The notes under the pieces were generated by a model that saw nothing but the letters and a program-made list of their open reading frames with translations, was not told the DNA's origin and made no database searches. From contig CAZPBN010000010.1 in the NCBI GenBank assembly GCA_964584935.1, forward strand, positions 37,472-101,471: a stretch of DNA of 64,000 nt, read 5' to 3'. This DNA comes from CAZPBN01 sp964584935. GTDB lineage: Bacteria > Acidobacteriota > Aminicenantia > Aminicenantales > Aminicenantaceae. Shown piece after piece: positions 52,948-61,032 of this stretch. The translations under genes and the position numbers were made by a program. Positions within the stretch are counted from its first letter, which is position 1; each line of letters opens with the position of its first letter.

Positions 52948-53400
52948 CTATTTATATTTCTTTAGAATTTTGGGAGCTTTAGACTGGGAGATTTTCCCAT
53001 GGACATCTTCTCCCACCATGACCACAGGGGCTAGTCCGCAGCAACCGACACATCGAACCGTATCCAGACTGAATTCAAGATCCTCAGTTGTTTCTCCTTC
53101 TTTGATGCCTAATTCCCTCTCGAAGGTTTCAAGGACAGGTTGAGCTCCCCTCACATGACATGCCGTTCCCATACAGACATAGATAGGATGTTTTCCTTTG
53201 GGCTCAAGACTGAAAGCGGAATAAAAGGTAGCTAAACTTAACACCCGGCTTAAAGGAACATTGAGTTCTTTTGATATTTCAATGAGTGCGTCTTTTGGCA
53301 AATATCCAAAGTGCTCCTGAGTATCCTGAAGAACAGCGATGAGCGAGCTTTGATCAGATTCATATTTGCCAATGATTTCCGTTATTATTTCCTGGGTCAT
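52948..53400 (-). CDS. NuoE/HydC-type 2Fe-2S subunit
   Basis: 150 residues: N-terminal helix bundle and thioredoxin-like 2Fe-2S domain with Cys in CMGTACHVRGA and DTVRCVGCCGLAPVV. Partner of the NuoF-like subunit. It overlaps the HATPase gene upstream by four bases and is 15 bases from the 2Fe-2S gene downstream. Confidence 0.94.
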   Translation of the reverse strand: MTQEIITEIIGKYESDQSSLIAVLQDTQEHFGYLPKDALIEISKELNVPLSRVLSLATFYSAFSLEPKGKHPIYVCMGTACHVRGAQPVLETFERELGIKEGETTEDLEFSLDTVRCVGCCGLAPVVMVGEDVHGKISQSKAPKILKKYK

Positions 53401-53945
53401 TTTTGCCTCCTCATAGAGTCCATTCCTTTTTTTATATTTGATTGGATGATTCTAAGAACTTCCGGAGAATTTATGGGAATCCCATTGAGTTGAGATTTTA
53501 TTTCTTTTGTGTCAAAGATATACTTTTCTCCATTAATTTTGTATATATAGACCAAATTGATTTGCGGATTTCCTGATATAATGGAAATAAGGGTGGAAGG
53601 AATATCTCCCATCGGTTTTTTATCAATATGACTGGATTGAAATTTAGCTTTTAGATGGGTTCCTTTGCCTGGCTTTGATTTAATGGAGAAGCTGCCGTTT
53701 GCGGCTTTTGACGCTTCGGAGAGGAGAGAAAGCCCAAGTCCAACAGTGCGGGTTGTTCTGGTGGTGAAAAAGGGATCCAGTGCTTTTTTGAGAGTGTGTT
53801 TATCCATTCCTTCTCCATCGTCAGAGATTTCTATTGCACTCATGTCTTTATTTTTGTTTTCATTAAATTTTATTTTAATATTTTTCGCGTTTGCTTTAAT
53901 TGAATTTTCTACAATGTCTAGAATATGTAATGATAAATCTTCCAT
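53397..53945 (-). CDS. HATPase domain protein (histidine-kinase-like ATPase without kinase core)
   Basis: 182 residues. GHKL ATP-binding fold: N box DIVENSIKANAKNI, G1 box EISDDGEGMD, F/G2 region DPFFTTRTTRTVGLGLSLLSE. There is no dimerisation/phospho-His domain, so it cannot be a standard histidine kinase. The same gene type is found in NuoEF/HydABC operons of anaerobes and is assumed to be regulatory. Tightly coupled with nuoE. Confidence 0.88.
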   Translation of the reverse strand: MEDLSLHILDIVENSIKANAKNIKIKFNENKNKDMSAIEISDDGEGMDKHTLKKALDPFFTTRTTRTVGLGLSLLSEASKAANGSFSIKSKPGKGTHLKAKFQSSHIDKKPMGDIPSTLISIISGNPQINLVYIYKINGEKYIFDTKEIKSQLNGIPINSPEVLRIIQSNIKKGMDSMRRQK

Positions 53946-53955
53946 TTTTATCCTA

Positions 53956-54687
53956 TTAGTGAATGAGTCTTCTTCCTTCTTGATTCAGAAATGCTTTTTT
54001 GATTTCTTGAATACTGCTTCGTTCTATATAAAAAAATGTATAGCATCGACCTATTTCCTTAAGGTAATGAGCATCGGAACAGGTCACTAGAGGAAGTTCC
54101 GATTTATATTGCTTTTTAGCTTCTTCTATAGAAATTAAAGGAGAAACCTCCAAAGCATCAAGTTTGATATGATCCGGAATAAATCCTAATTGACTGATAA
54201 TACTGAAAGTTGGTCTGTCTATATGAGCAGCAATAGCTAAGCCATCCAAAGAGTGAATAACTTGAACTATTTTTTCCAAAGACAGGGAAGTTGCCCCTAT
54301 GAGCAGATGGTTGTTGAAATGAAGAACTTCTCCTTGTTCATTCACAACAACCTGCATTCCGAATGCTTTTTCGTCATTTTCTCCTTCAAGATTTTGATAT
54401 ATGATTTTTTGTAATTTGAAGACAGAAGTTGTTTTGTTAAAAAGAGCCAAGATATGGACTTCCTCTTGAGATGTGACTTCGATTCCGGGAAGAACAGTGA
54501 TTTCCTTTTTTTTAGCCGCGTTTATAAGAGCCGGAACATTTTCTGCGGAATTATGATCGCATATGCCAATGATATCGATTGCTCTTTTTTTTGCCTGTTC
54601 TGTTATGGCTGCAGGAGACATTTCCAAATCACCGCACGGGGAAAGACAAGTGTGAATATGAAAATCGGCTTTAAAACGTCTCAGCAT
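53956..54687 (-). CDS. PHP-domain phosphoesterase-like protein
   Basis: About 243 residues. The metal-binding PHP motifs are FHIHTCLSPCGD, GICDHNSAEN, LPGIEVTSQEEVHILALF, and the later AAHIDRPT and CSDAHYLKEIG. Metal-dependent phosphoesterase fold, substrate unknown. PHP proteins of this type recur next to DRTGG and HATPase genes in hydrogenase-like operons. The ATG at 54687 overlaps the DRTGG gene stop slightly; a second ATG at 54693 is possible. Confidence 0.88.
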   Translation of the reverse strand: MLRRFKADFHIHTCLSPCGDLEMSPAAITEQAKKRAIDIIGICDHNSAENVPALINAAKKKEITVLPGIEVTSQEEVHILALFNKTTSVFKLQKIIYQNLEGENDEKAFGMQVVVNEQGEVLHFNNHLLIGATSLSLEKIVQVIHSLDGLAIAAHIDRPTFSIISQLGFIPDHIKLDALEVSPLISIEEAKKQYKSELPLVTCSDAHYLKEIGRCYTFFYIERSSIQEIKKAFLNQEGRRLIH

Positions 54688-54689
54688 AA

Positions 54690-55031
54690 TCATTCCTCTG
54701 AATAAATCAATTTGTATAGTTTCCCGGAAACCTCAAAAGCCATATCCTTGGAACAAAGAAGGGGGATGTTTTCCTCTTTGGCTTTTTTTATAGTCTCTTC
54801 ATCAGGCTTTCGGTTGTTGACAATGATGATCCCTGCTAATTCTTTGAGCGTAGCCACAGCGATGATGTTTTGATGAATTTGCAAAGTAATCCAGAGATTT
54901 CCTTTTTTACTGTTGGCAATCACATCACTGAGCAGGTCGCTTGTGTATCCTCCTGTTATCTCTTCTTCCTGTTTATTTTGAGCCGTTATTATTTCTAGAT
55001 CGAGTTTTTTTATAATATTGTTTAATTTCAT
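54690..55031 (-). CDS. DRTGG-domain protein (second copy)
   Basis: 113 residues, DRTGG fold found alone or beside CBS domains: ITGGYTSDLLSDVIANSKKG, ITLQIHQNIIAVATLKELAG, then GIIIVNNRKPDEETIKKAKE. Probably binds a small ligand, perhaps a nucleotide. It is a paralogue of the protein at 56838. Regulatory role inferred from operon context. Confidence 0.85.
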   Translation of the reverse strand: MKLNNIIKKLDLEIITAQNKQEEEITGGYTSDLLSDVIANSKKGNLWITLQIHQNIIAVATLKELAGIIIVNNRKPDEETIKKAKEENIPLLCSKDMAFEVSGKLYKLIYSEE

Positions 55032-55035
55032 TTTA

Positions 55036-56391
55036 TTATTTCACTTTTTTATTTTTATTATCTCTCTGATGAGATTGGTGAGATTCACCAGTATTTTTTG
55101 ATAAGTTTTTGTTCATATTTTTTTTTATCTCCGGCTGCATAAAAATACAATCGGTTAATTTTGCTTCTCCTTTGACAAGATCTTCAGCAAATGTCATACA
55201 GGTTGGAGATCCACAGGAGCCACAGTCAATCTTAGGAAGAGATTCGTAAATTTTATCTTTTTCCTTTCGCTTTTTTATAGCTTTTCCCAAATCTTCATCA
55301 AGAGGTTTAAGGGGACGAGGTTCAATTTCTCCCTTTATCATGAAGTATTTGTTCTTATAAAGTTTCCTTACTTCTTTAATGTCAGAGCAAGCTTTTATTT
55401 TTTCATATTCAAGAGTTTCGATGAGTTTAAGAATTTTGTTATAGGAAATATAGAGATTTTCGACTGTGAGGGATCCTCCCACACATCCTTGAGGACACGA
55501 ATAAGCTTCAACAAAATCGATATTTCTGAGTTTTCCTTGCTCGATATCATCAAAGATATTGAGTATTTCTGGAATTCCAGAAACAGCCAGAGAGTTTTTA
55601 AGTCTTAAAGTTCTGCAAATTCCTCCAACTGCAGCCCAACCAATCCCTAACATGCAAATGTTTTTCAGACTTTCTTTGTAGCTCCCTCTATCTATAGTTT
55701 CCATGGTAGAAAACAGAGGGGGATAGACATCAGAAATGGAAATGGCTCCGTCAATTGAAGATTTCTCCTTCTCGGCAGGCTGTCTGATTGAGATCATTTT
55801 TGCGGGGCAGGGAGTGATATAGAATGTACCAATTTCATTTTCCTTTAATCCCAGCTGCTTTGCTTTTGTCTTCTTTATTTTACGGGCTGCAATTTCTCTT
55901 GGAGCATCTATACGAATAATATTGTCAATAAGGTTTGGATAATTGACTTGAATAAGTCTTACGATTGTGGGGCAAACATTAGAAATGAGCGGTTTTGGCC
56001 CCTTATAGTCTTTAATATATTCCTGAATCGCGATACTGACTTCTCCGCAGGTGAAGGCAAGGTCATAAGCATCGTCAAAACTGGTCATTATTAGACCTTC
56101 CAGGATTTTTTCTGGCAAAATTTCCCTTCCAAATTGGGCATAGAGAGCAGGTGAGGGAATAGCGACAGTGTGTTTGAATTTAGATAATTCGCCGATAGGA
56201 TCGGTGAGAGGAATGATTGCTTCATTCGGGCAGATATTGATGCATTCTCCGCAGTCGACACATTTTTCTTCGATGATTTTTGCTTTTCCATCCCGGATTC
56301 GTATGGCTTGAGTGGGACAAACACGCATGCATTTCATCCGTGCGTCGCACTTTTCTGGATCAATCTGAATTGAATGGTAATACTTACTCAT
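55036..56391 (-). CDS. [FeFe]-hydrogenase-like protein with sensory-type H-cluster site
   Basis: 451 residues. Two N-terminal 4Fe-4S motifs (CDARMKCMRVCP and CVDCGECINICP). Then the H-cluster domain: L1 is SNVCP (Cys140), L2 TPCPAK (Cys195) and L3 SCPQGCVGG (Cys299, 303). All four ligands of the H-cluster cubane are kept, but the first Cys of the catalytic TSCCP, the proton relay, is Val. A C-terminal Fe-S domain has Cys390, 393, 398 and 415. This fits the regulatory, non-catalytic hydrogenase-like proteins found in HydABC operons. No PAS or phosphatase domain is fused, but HATPase and DRTGG genes flank it. Confidence 0.9.
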   Translation of the reverse strand: MSKYYHSIQIDPEKCDARMKCMRVCPTQAIRIRDGKAKIIEEKCVDCGECINICPNEAIIPLTDPIGELSKFKHTVAIPSPALYAQFGREILPEKILEGLIMTSFDDAYDLAFTCGEVSIAIQEYIKDYKGPKPLISNVCPTIVRLIQVNYPNLIDNIIRIDAPREIAARKIKKTKAKQLGLKENEIGTFYITPCPAKMISIRQPAEKEKSSIDGAISISDVYPPLFSTMETIDRGSYKESLKNICMLGIGWAAVGGICRTLRLKNSLAVSGIPEILNIFDDIEQGKLRNIDFVEAYSCPQGCVGGSLTVENLYISYNKILKLIETLEYEKIKACSDIKEVRKLYKNKYFMIKGEIEPRPLKPLDEDLGKAIKKRKEKDKIYESLPKIDCGSCGSPTCMTFAEDLVKGEAKLTDCIFMQPEIKKNMNKNLSKNTGESHQSHQRDNKNKKVK

Positions 56392-56393
56392 TT

Positions 56394-56834
56394 TTATCTT
56401 TTATCGTTAAGGAAAAATGTAATAGACAATTTTGTTCCTTTTCCTTTTTCCGAATGAATTTCAAATTCATCTGAATTCTTTTTTATGTTGGGAAGTCCCA
56501 TCCCTGCACCGAAGCCCATTTCCCTCATTTCATCTGTTGCCGTTGAGTAGCCTTCTTGCATAGCTTTAGTGATATTCTCAATACCTTGCCCTTCATCAAT
56601 GGTGTTTATCCTTATGATTTTGGGATTAATGTTTAGAATTATTTCACCTCTTTTGGCATACATAACAATATTCATTTCCGCTTCGTATGTGGCAATAGCC
56701 ATTCTTCTAATAATGGAATGATCGATACCGATTTCCTGAAGAATCTCTTTGATATTAGTGGAAATACTTCCGGCTTTACTGAAATCTCCTCCTTGAACTT
56801 CGAATTTTTGTAATAATCCATTTTCTTTGTTCAT
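56394..56834 (-). CDS. Anti-sigma/RsbW-like HATPase protein
   Basis: 146 residues: GHKL fold with N box AIATYEAEMNIVMYAKRGE, G1 box INTIDEGQGIENIT and G2 region MREMGFGAGMGLPNIKKNSDEF. Resembles the serine-kinase/anti-sigma ATPases (RsbW/SpoIIAB type). Similar genes stand beside the hydrogenase-like sensor in Thermotoga and clostridial operons. Three bases separate it from the sensor gene. Confidence 0.88.
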   Translation of the reverse strand: MNKENGLLQKFEVQGGDFSKAGSISTNIKEILQEIGIDHSIIRRMAIATYEAEMNIVMYAKRGEIILNINPKIIRINTIDEGQGIENITKAMQEGYSTATDEMREMGFGAGMGLPNIKKNSDEFEIHSEKGKGTKLSITFFLNDKR

Positions 56835-56837
56835 GGT

Positions 56838-57194
56838 TTATTTAACAAATTCATCAGTTCCAGGAAGACCATTGCTGTAGAGAATTCCGCAGGTTGTATA
56901 CATCATATATTTTGTGGAGAGAAGGGGTATTCCTTTTGATTTTGCCAATTCAATACCTTCTTCATCCGGTTTTTTCCCTCTGACATATACGATAGCCTTT
57001 GCCTCCATGATATCGGAGGTTCGAATGGATTGTGAATTGACCAAGCCGGTAACCAACATAGTTCCAGGTACTCCTAAAGCCAGCACGTCACTCATTAAAT
57101 CAGATGAGCATATAATTGATATTTCATCATCTAGATGTTCTGTTCCGCATAGAAGTTCTGCCTTCAATAGCTCTTTTATTTTTCTAAGTTTCAT
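56838..57194 (-). CDS. DRTGG-domain protein (first copy)
   Basis: 118 residues: SDLMSDVLALGVPGTMLVTG, NSQSIRTSDIMEAKAIVYVRGKKP and GIPLLSTKYMMYTTCGILY. Stand-alone DRTGG fold. It is a paralogue of the protein at 54690 (shared KPDEE and GIPLL-type motifs). It follows the hdrA fragment with one base between. Confidence 0.85.
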   Translation of the reverse strand: MKLRKIKELLKAELLCGTEHLDDEISIICSSDLMSDVLALGVPGTMLVTGLVNSQSIRTSDIMEAKAIVYVRGKKPDEEGIELAKSKGIPLLSTKYMMYTTCGILYSNGLPGTDEFVK

Positions 57195-57195
57195 T

Positions 57196-58047
57196 TCATT
57201 GCTCTTTTTGGACTTTTTTTATGATTGAATCTCCTTTTCTTATTATTCTTTCAGAAGGATATATGGTTGTGGGACAATTTTCCCAGCATGCTCCACACCC
57301 GTTACATTTATCAATATCAACGTACCGGGATTTTTTTCTTATTTTTGCCTTAAAACTGCCTACAAAACCGGAAATTTCTTCAACTTCGCTCCATGTCAGC
57401 AATTCTATATTGGGATGTTTCCCTACTTCTGACATTCTAGGAGTCAATATACATGCGGAGCAATCGAGAGTAGGAAATGTTTTATCCAGGAAGGACATGT
57501 GTCCTCCTATAGAAGGCTCTTTTTCCACAAGATAAACTTTTTTACCGGAATTTGCATAGGTCAGAGCGGCATGGATCCCTGCAATTCCTCCTCCCACAAT
57601 AAGAACTTCAGGTCTAACCGGCACTTCTTTCTTAGTTAAGGGGTCATGAAGGGCAACTCGGCTGACAGCGCCTGCTATCAAGGCTTTGGCTTTTTTTGTT
57701 GCCATATCCGGATTTGTGGTGACCCAGGAAACTTGTTCACGGATATTGGTCATCTGGAAATAAAATGGATTGAGACCTCCTTCGGCTGTCACAGTTCGGA
57801 ATGTTGGCTCATGCATCAAAGGGGAACAAGAAGCCACCACAACTCTATTGAGATCTTTTTCTTTTATTTGTTGTCTTATCAGTTCCTGTCCGGGATCAGA
57901 ACACATAAATTTGTATTCTGTAGCGAAGGCAACATTGTTGAGTTTGGAAGCAAATTCTGCGACTTCATAGACATTGACTTTACTGGCAATATTTACACCG
58001 CAATGACAGATAAAGACTCCAATTCTTGGCTGGCCGTTTTTACTCAT
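57196..58047 (-). CDS. HdrA N-terminal half (flavin module), separate gene
   Basis: 283 residues from the second ATG, which has GGAGGTAAAA before it. The HdrA N-terminal domain has FICHCGVNI and VVASCSPLMHEPTF; the FAD-binding Rossmann fold has VLIVGGGIAGIHAALTYANSGKKVYLVEKEPSIGG and DCSACILTP; it ends right after one 4Fe-4S cluster (CNGCGACWENCP). Normal HdrA has about 650 residues. The missing C-terminal half is fused to a NuoG-like domain at 48930. In Hdr complexes this FAD performs the electron bifurcation. It overlaps hdrB by eight bases. Confidence 0.92.
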   Translation of the reverse strand: MSKNGQPRIGVFICHCGVNIASKVNVYEVAEFASKLNNVAFATEYKFMCSDPGQELIRQQIKEKDLNRVVVASCSPLMHEPTFRTVTAEGGLNPFYFQMTNIREQVSWVTTNPDMATKKAKALIAGAVSRVALHDPLTKKEVPVRPEVLIVGGGIAGIHAALTYANSGKKVYLVEKEPSIGGHMSFLDKTFPTLDCSACILTPRMSEVGKHPNIELLTWSEVEEISGFVGSFKAKIRKKSRYVDIDKCNGCGACWENCPTTIYPSERIIRKGDSIIKKVQKEQ

Positions 58048-58927
58048 TTTTACCTCCATTTTCTAATTTCTTCCAGAAAGACTTGAGTGGTATCAAAGAT
58101 CGAGAAAAGCCCAATTCTTCTTTAGGGATTCCTAAGGCAAGACCCAACAGCTGGCTGAAAAAAAGAACAGGGGTTTTTATATCTTCTTTATATTTTTTTA
58201 TGATTTTGTTTTGCATAATTTCGAGATTGAAAAGGCATAAAGGACACAAGGTAACAATGGCATCAGCCTCCCTTCTTTTGGCTTCTTTAAGAATTTTATA
58301 ATTCAACATTACTCCGGCTTCTTCAAGGTTAGCAGAAAGGGCTCCTCCGCAACATATTGTTTTTGCATTGAAATCCACTGATGTTGCCCCCAGTGCTTCT
58401 ATAAGATTATCCATAATGACAGGATAATCGGGGTCATCGAAATCTTCAAAAGGCCGGACTATCTGACAGCCATAATAATTGGCAACTCTAAGCCCGGTCA
58501 GTTTTCTTTCCGCTTTTTCTTTGATTTGATCCAGACCAACTTCATTGGTAAGGACTTCAACCGGATGCTTGATGGTGACAGTCCCTTTATAAGGATAACC
58601 CGCTTTTTCCAGTTCTTTAAGGATCATTGCTGTCTCTTTTGTGTCTTTAAGGAGAAAGTCATTGGATTTTTTTAAGCCCAGATAACAAGCAGCACAAGGA
58701 GCCATAATATTTTTCCCCGCTTTTTCGGCAATGGAAAGATTTCGTCCGTTTATTATAGCTGTTTTAAGGAAATCTACAGAAGGAGAGGCTGTTGCACCGC
58801 AACAGTTCCAGTCCTCCATTTCCTCCAGTTCTATTCCCATCTCTTTAAAAACAGAAATTATGGATTCTTCATAATGTTTGCCGCTGCTTTTTAAAGAACA
58901 GCCTGGATAATAAACATAATTGCTCAT
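58040..58927 (-). CDS. Heterodisulfide reductase subunit B-like
   Basis: 295 residues with two CCG domains: YYPGCSLKSSGKHYEESI with WNCCGATA, and NYYGCQIVRPF with KTICCGGALSA and LCPLCLFNLE. These bind the two noncubane 4Fe-4S clusters that split a disulfide in methanogens. Bacterial HdrB of this type may act on another disulfide or thiol acceptor. The start overlaps the hdrC stop. Confidence 0.93.
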   Translation of the reverse strand: MSNYVYYPGCSLKSSGKHYEESIISVFKEMGIELEEMEDWNCCGATASPSVDFLKTAIINGRNLSIAEKAGKNIMAPCAACYLGLKKSNDFLLKDTKETAMILKELEKAGYPYKGTVTIKHPVEVLTNEVGLDQIKEKAERKLTGLRVANYYGCQIVRPFEDFDDPDYPVIMDNLIEALGATSVDFNAKTICCGGALSANLEEAGVMLNYKILKEAKRREADAIVTLCPLCLFNLEIMQNKIIKKYKEDIKTPVLFFSQLLGLALGIPKEELGFSRSLIPLKSFWKKLENGGKNE

Positions 58928-59505
58928 TAGCTCTTCTCCTTTACTGCTTTAACAAGTTTCCGCAACACCTTTTTATTTTTTATTGATTCTATTTTTATCC
59001 CCATACGGCCTGTTTTTAAAAGGTTTAATCCAAGAGGAGCCATTTTTACAAGACCCAGGAAATTCCAGGTTTTTAAATAGAGTTTGAGCATCAATAGAAG
59101 CTCTGAGCTTCTGCCGTTACTGGTCAGTATTTTATGCATTTCTTTGTCCATGATTGGAATAGCAAATCGCGAGGGATATAGTTTATTTTCTATAGCTTTT
59201 CTTTTTATAGCATACATAACATCCGTTATTTTTATTTCAGCAGGGCAACGAACCTGACAGCTGTAACAGGAAGCACAAAGCCAGGGGGTGAAACTATGAA
59301 GCACTTTATCTTTAAACCCATTTTTAACCATTGAGATGATCTGCCTTGGCGGATAATCCATAAAAACAACCATGGGACAGGAACTGCTGCAAGTGCCGCA
59401 TTGGATGCATTCATCAATGTCATCGCACCCTGATTTTTCTTTAATTTCATCTAATAAAGATTTATCCAATTCTTCTTCAAATATGACATTTTCCTGGATT
59501 TTCAT
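58927..59505 (-). CDS. Heterodisulfide reductase subunit C-like
   Basis: 192 residues with two 4Fe-4S motifs (CIQCGTCSSSCP and CASCYSCQVRCP) joined by FMDYPPRQIISMVKNGF, the usual HdrC linker. The C-terminal helical part carries electrons to HdrB. First gene of the 13-gene operon; AGGAGG ribosome binding site. Confidence 0.93.
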   Translation of the reverse strand: MKIQENVIFEEELDKSLLDEIKEKSGCDDIDECIQCGTCSSSCPMVVFMDYPPRQIISMVKNGFKDKVLHSFTPWLCASCYSCQVRCPAEIKITDVMYAIKRKAIENKLYPSRFAIPIMDKEMHKILTSNGRSSELLLMLKLYLKTWNFLGLVKMAPLGLNLLKTGRMGIKIESIKNKKVLRKLVKAVKEKS

Positions 59506-59658
59506 AAATCCTCCTTATAGAGATATTTGGTTATTTTTACAAAAAGGATGATGATTCAATAAGAGAGAGAAACATTATTTTCTCAATAAAGATAGGAAAT
59601 CCTCCTATAAATAGTCATAATTATAAGGTGTAAGTTATAAGAAGATTGCTTTTTTTGC

Positions 59659-59682
59659 TTTAGAAAATCATGATTTTCTAAA
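59659..59682. promoter_or_regulatory. Perfect 24-bp palindrome, candidate operator
   Basis: Half-site TTTAGAAAATCA, followed directly by its exact reverse complement. Its centre is about 47 bases before a candidate -10 box for the Hdr operon, a position typical of an activator site, and about 154 bases before hdrC. The lack of a loop and of a U tract argues against a terminator. Confidence 0.55.
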
Positions 59683-59788
59683 ACTCTAGTGAAACTATAA
59701 AGATAATAGAACAACCTTATAATTACACATGATTTTATTATGGAATGTTAATGTTTGTCAACAAAAAAAAATTAAAACAAAGATAAAA

Positions 59789-59817
59789 TTGATTTTTCAA
59801 AATTTATTCTATATAAT
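59789..59817 (+). promoter_or_regulatory. Sigma-70 promoter of the lipoprotein gene
   Basis: TTGATT (59789-59794), 17-base spacer, TATAAT (59812-59817). Leader of about 25 bases with AAGGAGGAAAT before the ATG. Confidence 0.65.
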
Positions 59818-59848
59818 TTAAACAAATTGAAAAAGCTAAGGAGGAAAT

Positions 59849-60544
59849 ATGAAAAAAAAGAGTTTATACGCAGTTGGAATCGTTATAGTCATCTTTGGTC
59901 TTATTAGCTGTTCAGCAAGTTCTGAAGAAAGCTTTTTAAAAAGTTATTTTAATGCGGTATCCTTGAATGATTTGCAAACAATGTCCACAATGGCACTTCA
60001 ACCTCTAGCAGTAAAAGTGAAGGACTGGGAAATAGTAGAAAAAGAATTAGACACTGTTGAGTCGGCGATTCTGCCTGAATTGGATAAAAAGCAAAAAGAG
60101 TTAAAGAAGAAGCTCAATGATCATATTGGACCAACTCTTGATGCTCAGGAAAAGGTTTATGAAGCTCAGGATGAGTTGAAATATGCCCGTACGCCTGCTG
60201 CGAGAAGAGCCGCAAGAAGCAAAATCAATAAGTATCAAGCTCAGTATGAAGAAGAAAGAAAACTTCACTCAGAAATGCAAAAGGAATTTAACGAGGCAAA
60301 GACAAAAGCTGCCAAAGAAGAAGAAATTACTCTTTTTTCGCTTGGCTTAGATGATCTACCCAATGTGAGATCACTCGAAGGTGATATGCATAAAATTAAT
60401 GTGGTCGTTAAAATAACCTCAGAATCAGGAATGACAAAAAATTATAGATTTTATATGAGAAAATATGAACTTGAAGATGAAGAATTGAATATCACCCGTC
60501 GAGGAAGATGGGTCATCTCTAAGTTTGAAGTTTTGGGAAAATGA
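59849..60544 (+). CDS. Putative lipoprotein with coiled coil
   Basis: 231 residues. Lipoprotein signal with lipobox LISC, Cys at residue 21. A strongly charged helical region at about 60-165 (repeated Lys/Glu, for example ELDKKQKELKKKLNDHIG) is probably a coiled coil; a beta-rich tail follows (MHKINVVVKITSESG, YRFYMRKYELEDEE). No family recognised. It may act as a stalk-like periplasmic protein. It is divergent from the Hdr operon and has its own promoter. Confidence 0.75.
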   Translation: MKKKSLYAVGIVIVIFGLISCSASSEESFLKSYFNAVSLNDLQTMSTMALQPLAVKVKDWEIVEKELDTVESAILPELDKKQKELKKKLNDHIGPTLDAQEKVYEAQDELKYARTPAARRAARSKINKYQAQYEEERKLHSEMQKEFNEAKTKAAKEEEITLFSLGLDDLPNVRSLEGDMHKINVVVKITSESGMTKNYRFYMRKYELEDEELNITRRGRWVISKFEVLGK

Positions 60545-60570
60545 TCTGAGGATTTCTGTCTGATTATTTA

Positions 60571-60599
60571 TTGACTCTTTTTAAAATTTCTATTATAAG
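60571..60599 (+). promoter_or_regulatory. Promoter of the tRNA-Lys/tRNA-Glu pair
   Basis: TTGACT (60571-60576), 17-base spacer, TATAAG (60594-60599), 19 bases before the tRNA-Lys gene. Confidence 0.65.
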
Positions 60600-60617
60600 T
60601 AGTGTTTTATTTTAGAG

Positions 60618-60689
60618 GAGCCGTTAGCTCAGAGGGAGAGCACCGGCCTTTTAAGCCGGGTGTCGCTGGTTCGAGTCCAGCACGGCTCA
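60618..60689 (+). tRNA. tRNA-Lys (UUU)
   Basis: Acceptor stem GAGCCGT/ACGGCTC, anticodon stem CCGGC/GCCGG with loop CTTTTAA (anticodon TTT at 60650-60652), T arm GCTGG-TTCGAGT-CCAGC. Discriminator A; the 3' CCA is not encoded. Confidence 0.95.
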
Positions 60690-60701
60690 CATTTTCACTG
60701 C

Positions 60702-60776
60702 GCCCCTGTCGTCTAGCCTGGTCAAGGACACCGCCCTTTCAAGGCGGCAGCACGGGTTCAAATCCCGTCGGGGGCG
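60702..60776 (+). tRNA. tRNA-Glu (UUC)
   Basis: Acceptor GCCCCTG/CGGGGGC (one G-U pair), anticodon stem CCGCC/GGCGG with loop CTTTCAA (anticodon TTC at 60738-60740), T arm ACGGG-TTCAAAT-CCCGT. Discriminator G; CCA not encoded. Twelve bases after tRNA-Lys, same transcript. Confidence 0.95.
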
Positions 60777-61032
60777 CTTTTTTATTTAGCTAGACATCAG
60801 ATGACAAATGCTTAGACGCCCATTATAGGAAGATATAAAATGAAGATGATAATCAATTCACTCATTCAAAAATAATTAATATAAGTGTTTGCTTTATTGA
60901 TATATTGTTATAATGAGTGTCATCTTACTTCTGACGTTTTGCTTCTTATATATTTTCATTGTGTGTGGATACATTAACCTGATCCATCATACTGTTTTCT
61001 TCTATGCAACAAAAATCGGGTAAACTACTTTT

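Larger units (their letters stand above)
59506..59848. other. Divergent regulatory region of the Hdr operon and a lipoprotein gene
   Basis: No gene. It holds a minus-strand TATAAT-type -10 box (59620-59625, weak -35), the palindrome at 59659-59682 and the plus-strand promoter at 59789-59817. An imperfect dyad TTATAAGGTGTAAGTTATAA lies near 59620-59640. Confidence 0.5.

Noticed and set aside
55036..56391. Reading this gene as a catalytic [FeFe]-hydrogenase for H2 production
   Set aside because: The proton-relay cysteine of the L1 motif is replaced by Val and the L1/L2 motifs deviate from TSCCP/MPCxxKK, so a sensory or accessory role is more likely.
59620..59640. The dyad TTATAAGGTGTAAGTTATAA as a Rex or FNR site
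   Set aside because: It is not a true palindrome and does not match the Rex (TTGTGAA-type) or FNR (TTGAT-N4-ATCAA) consensus.
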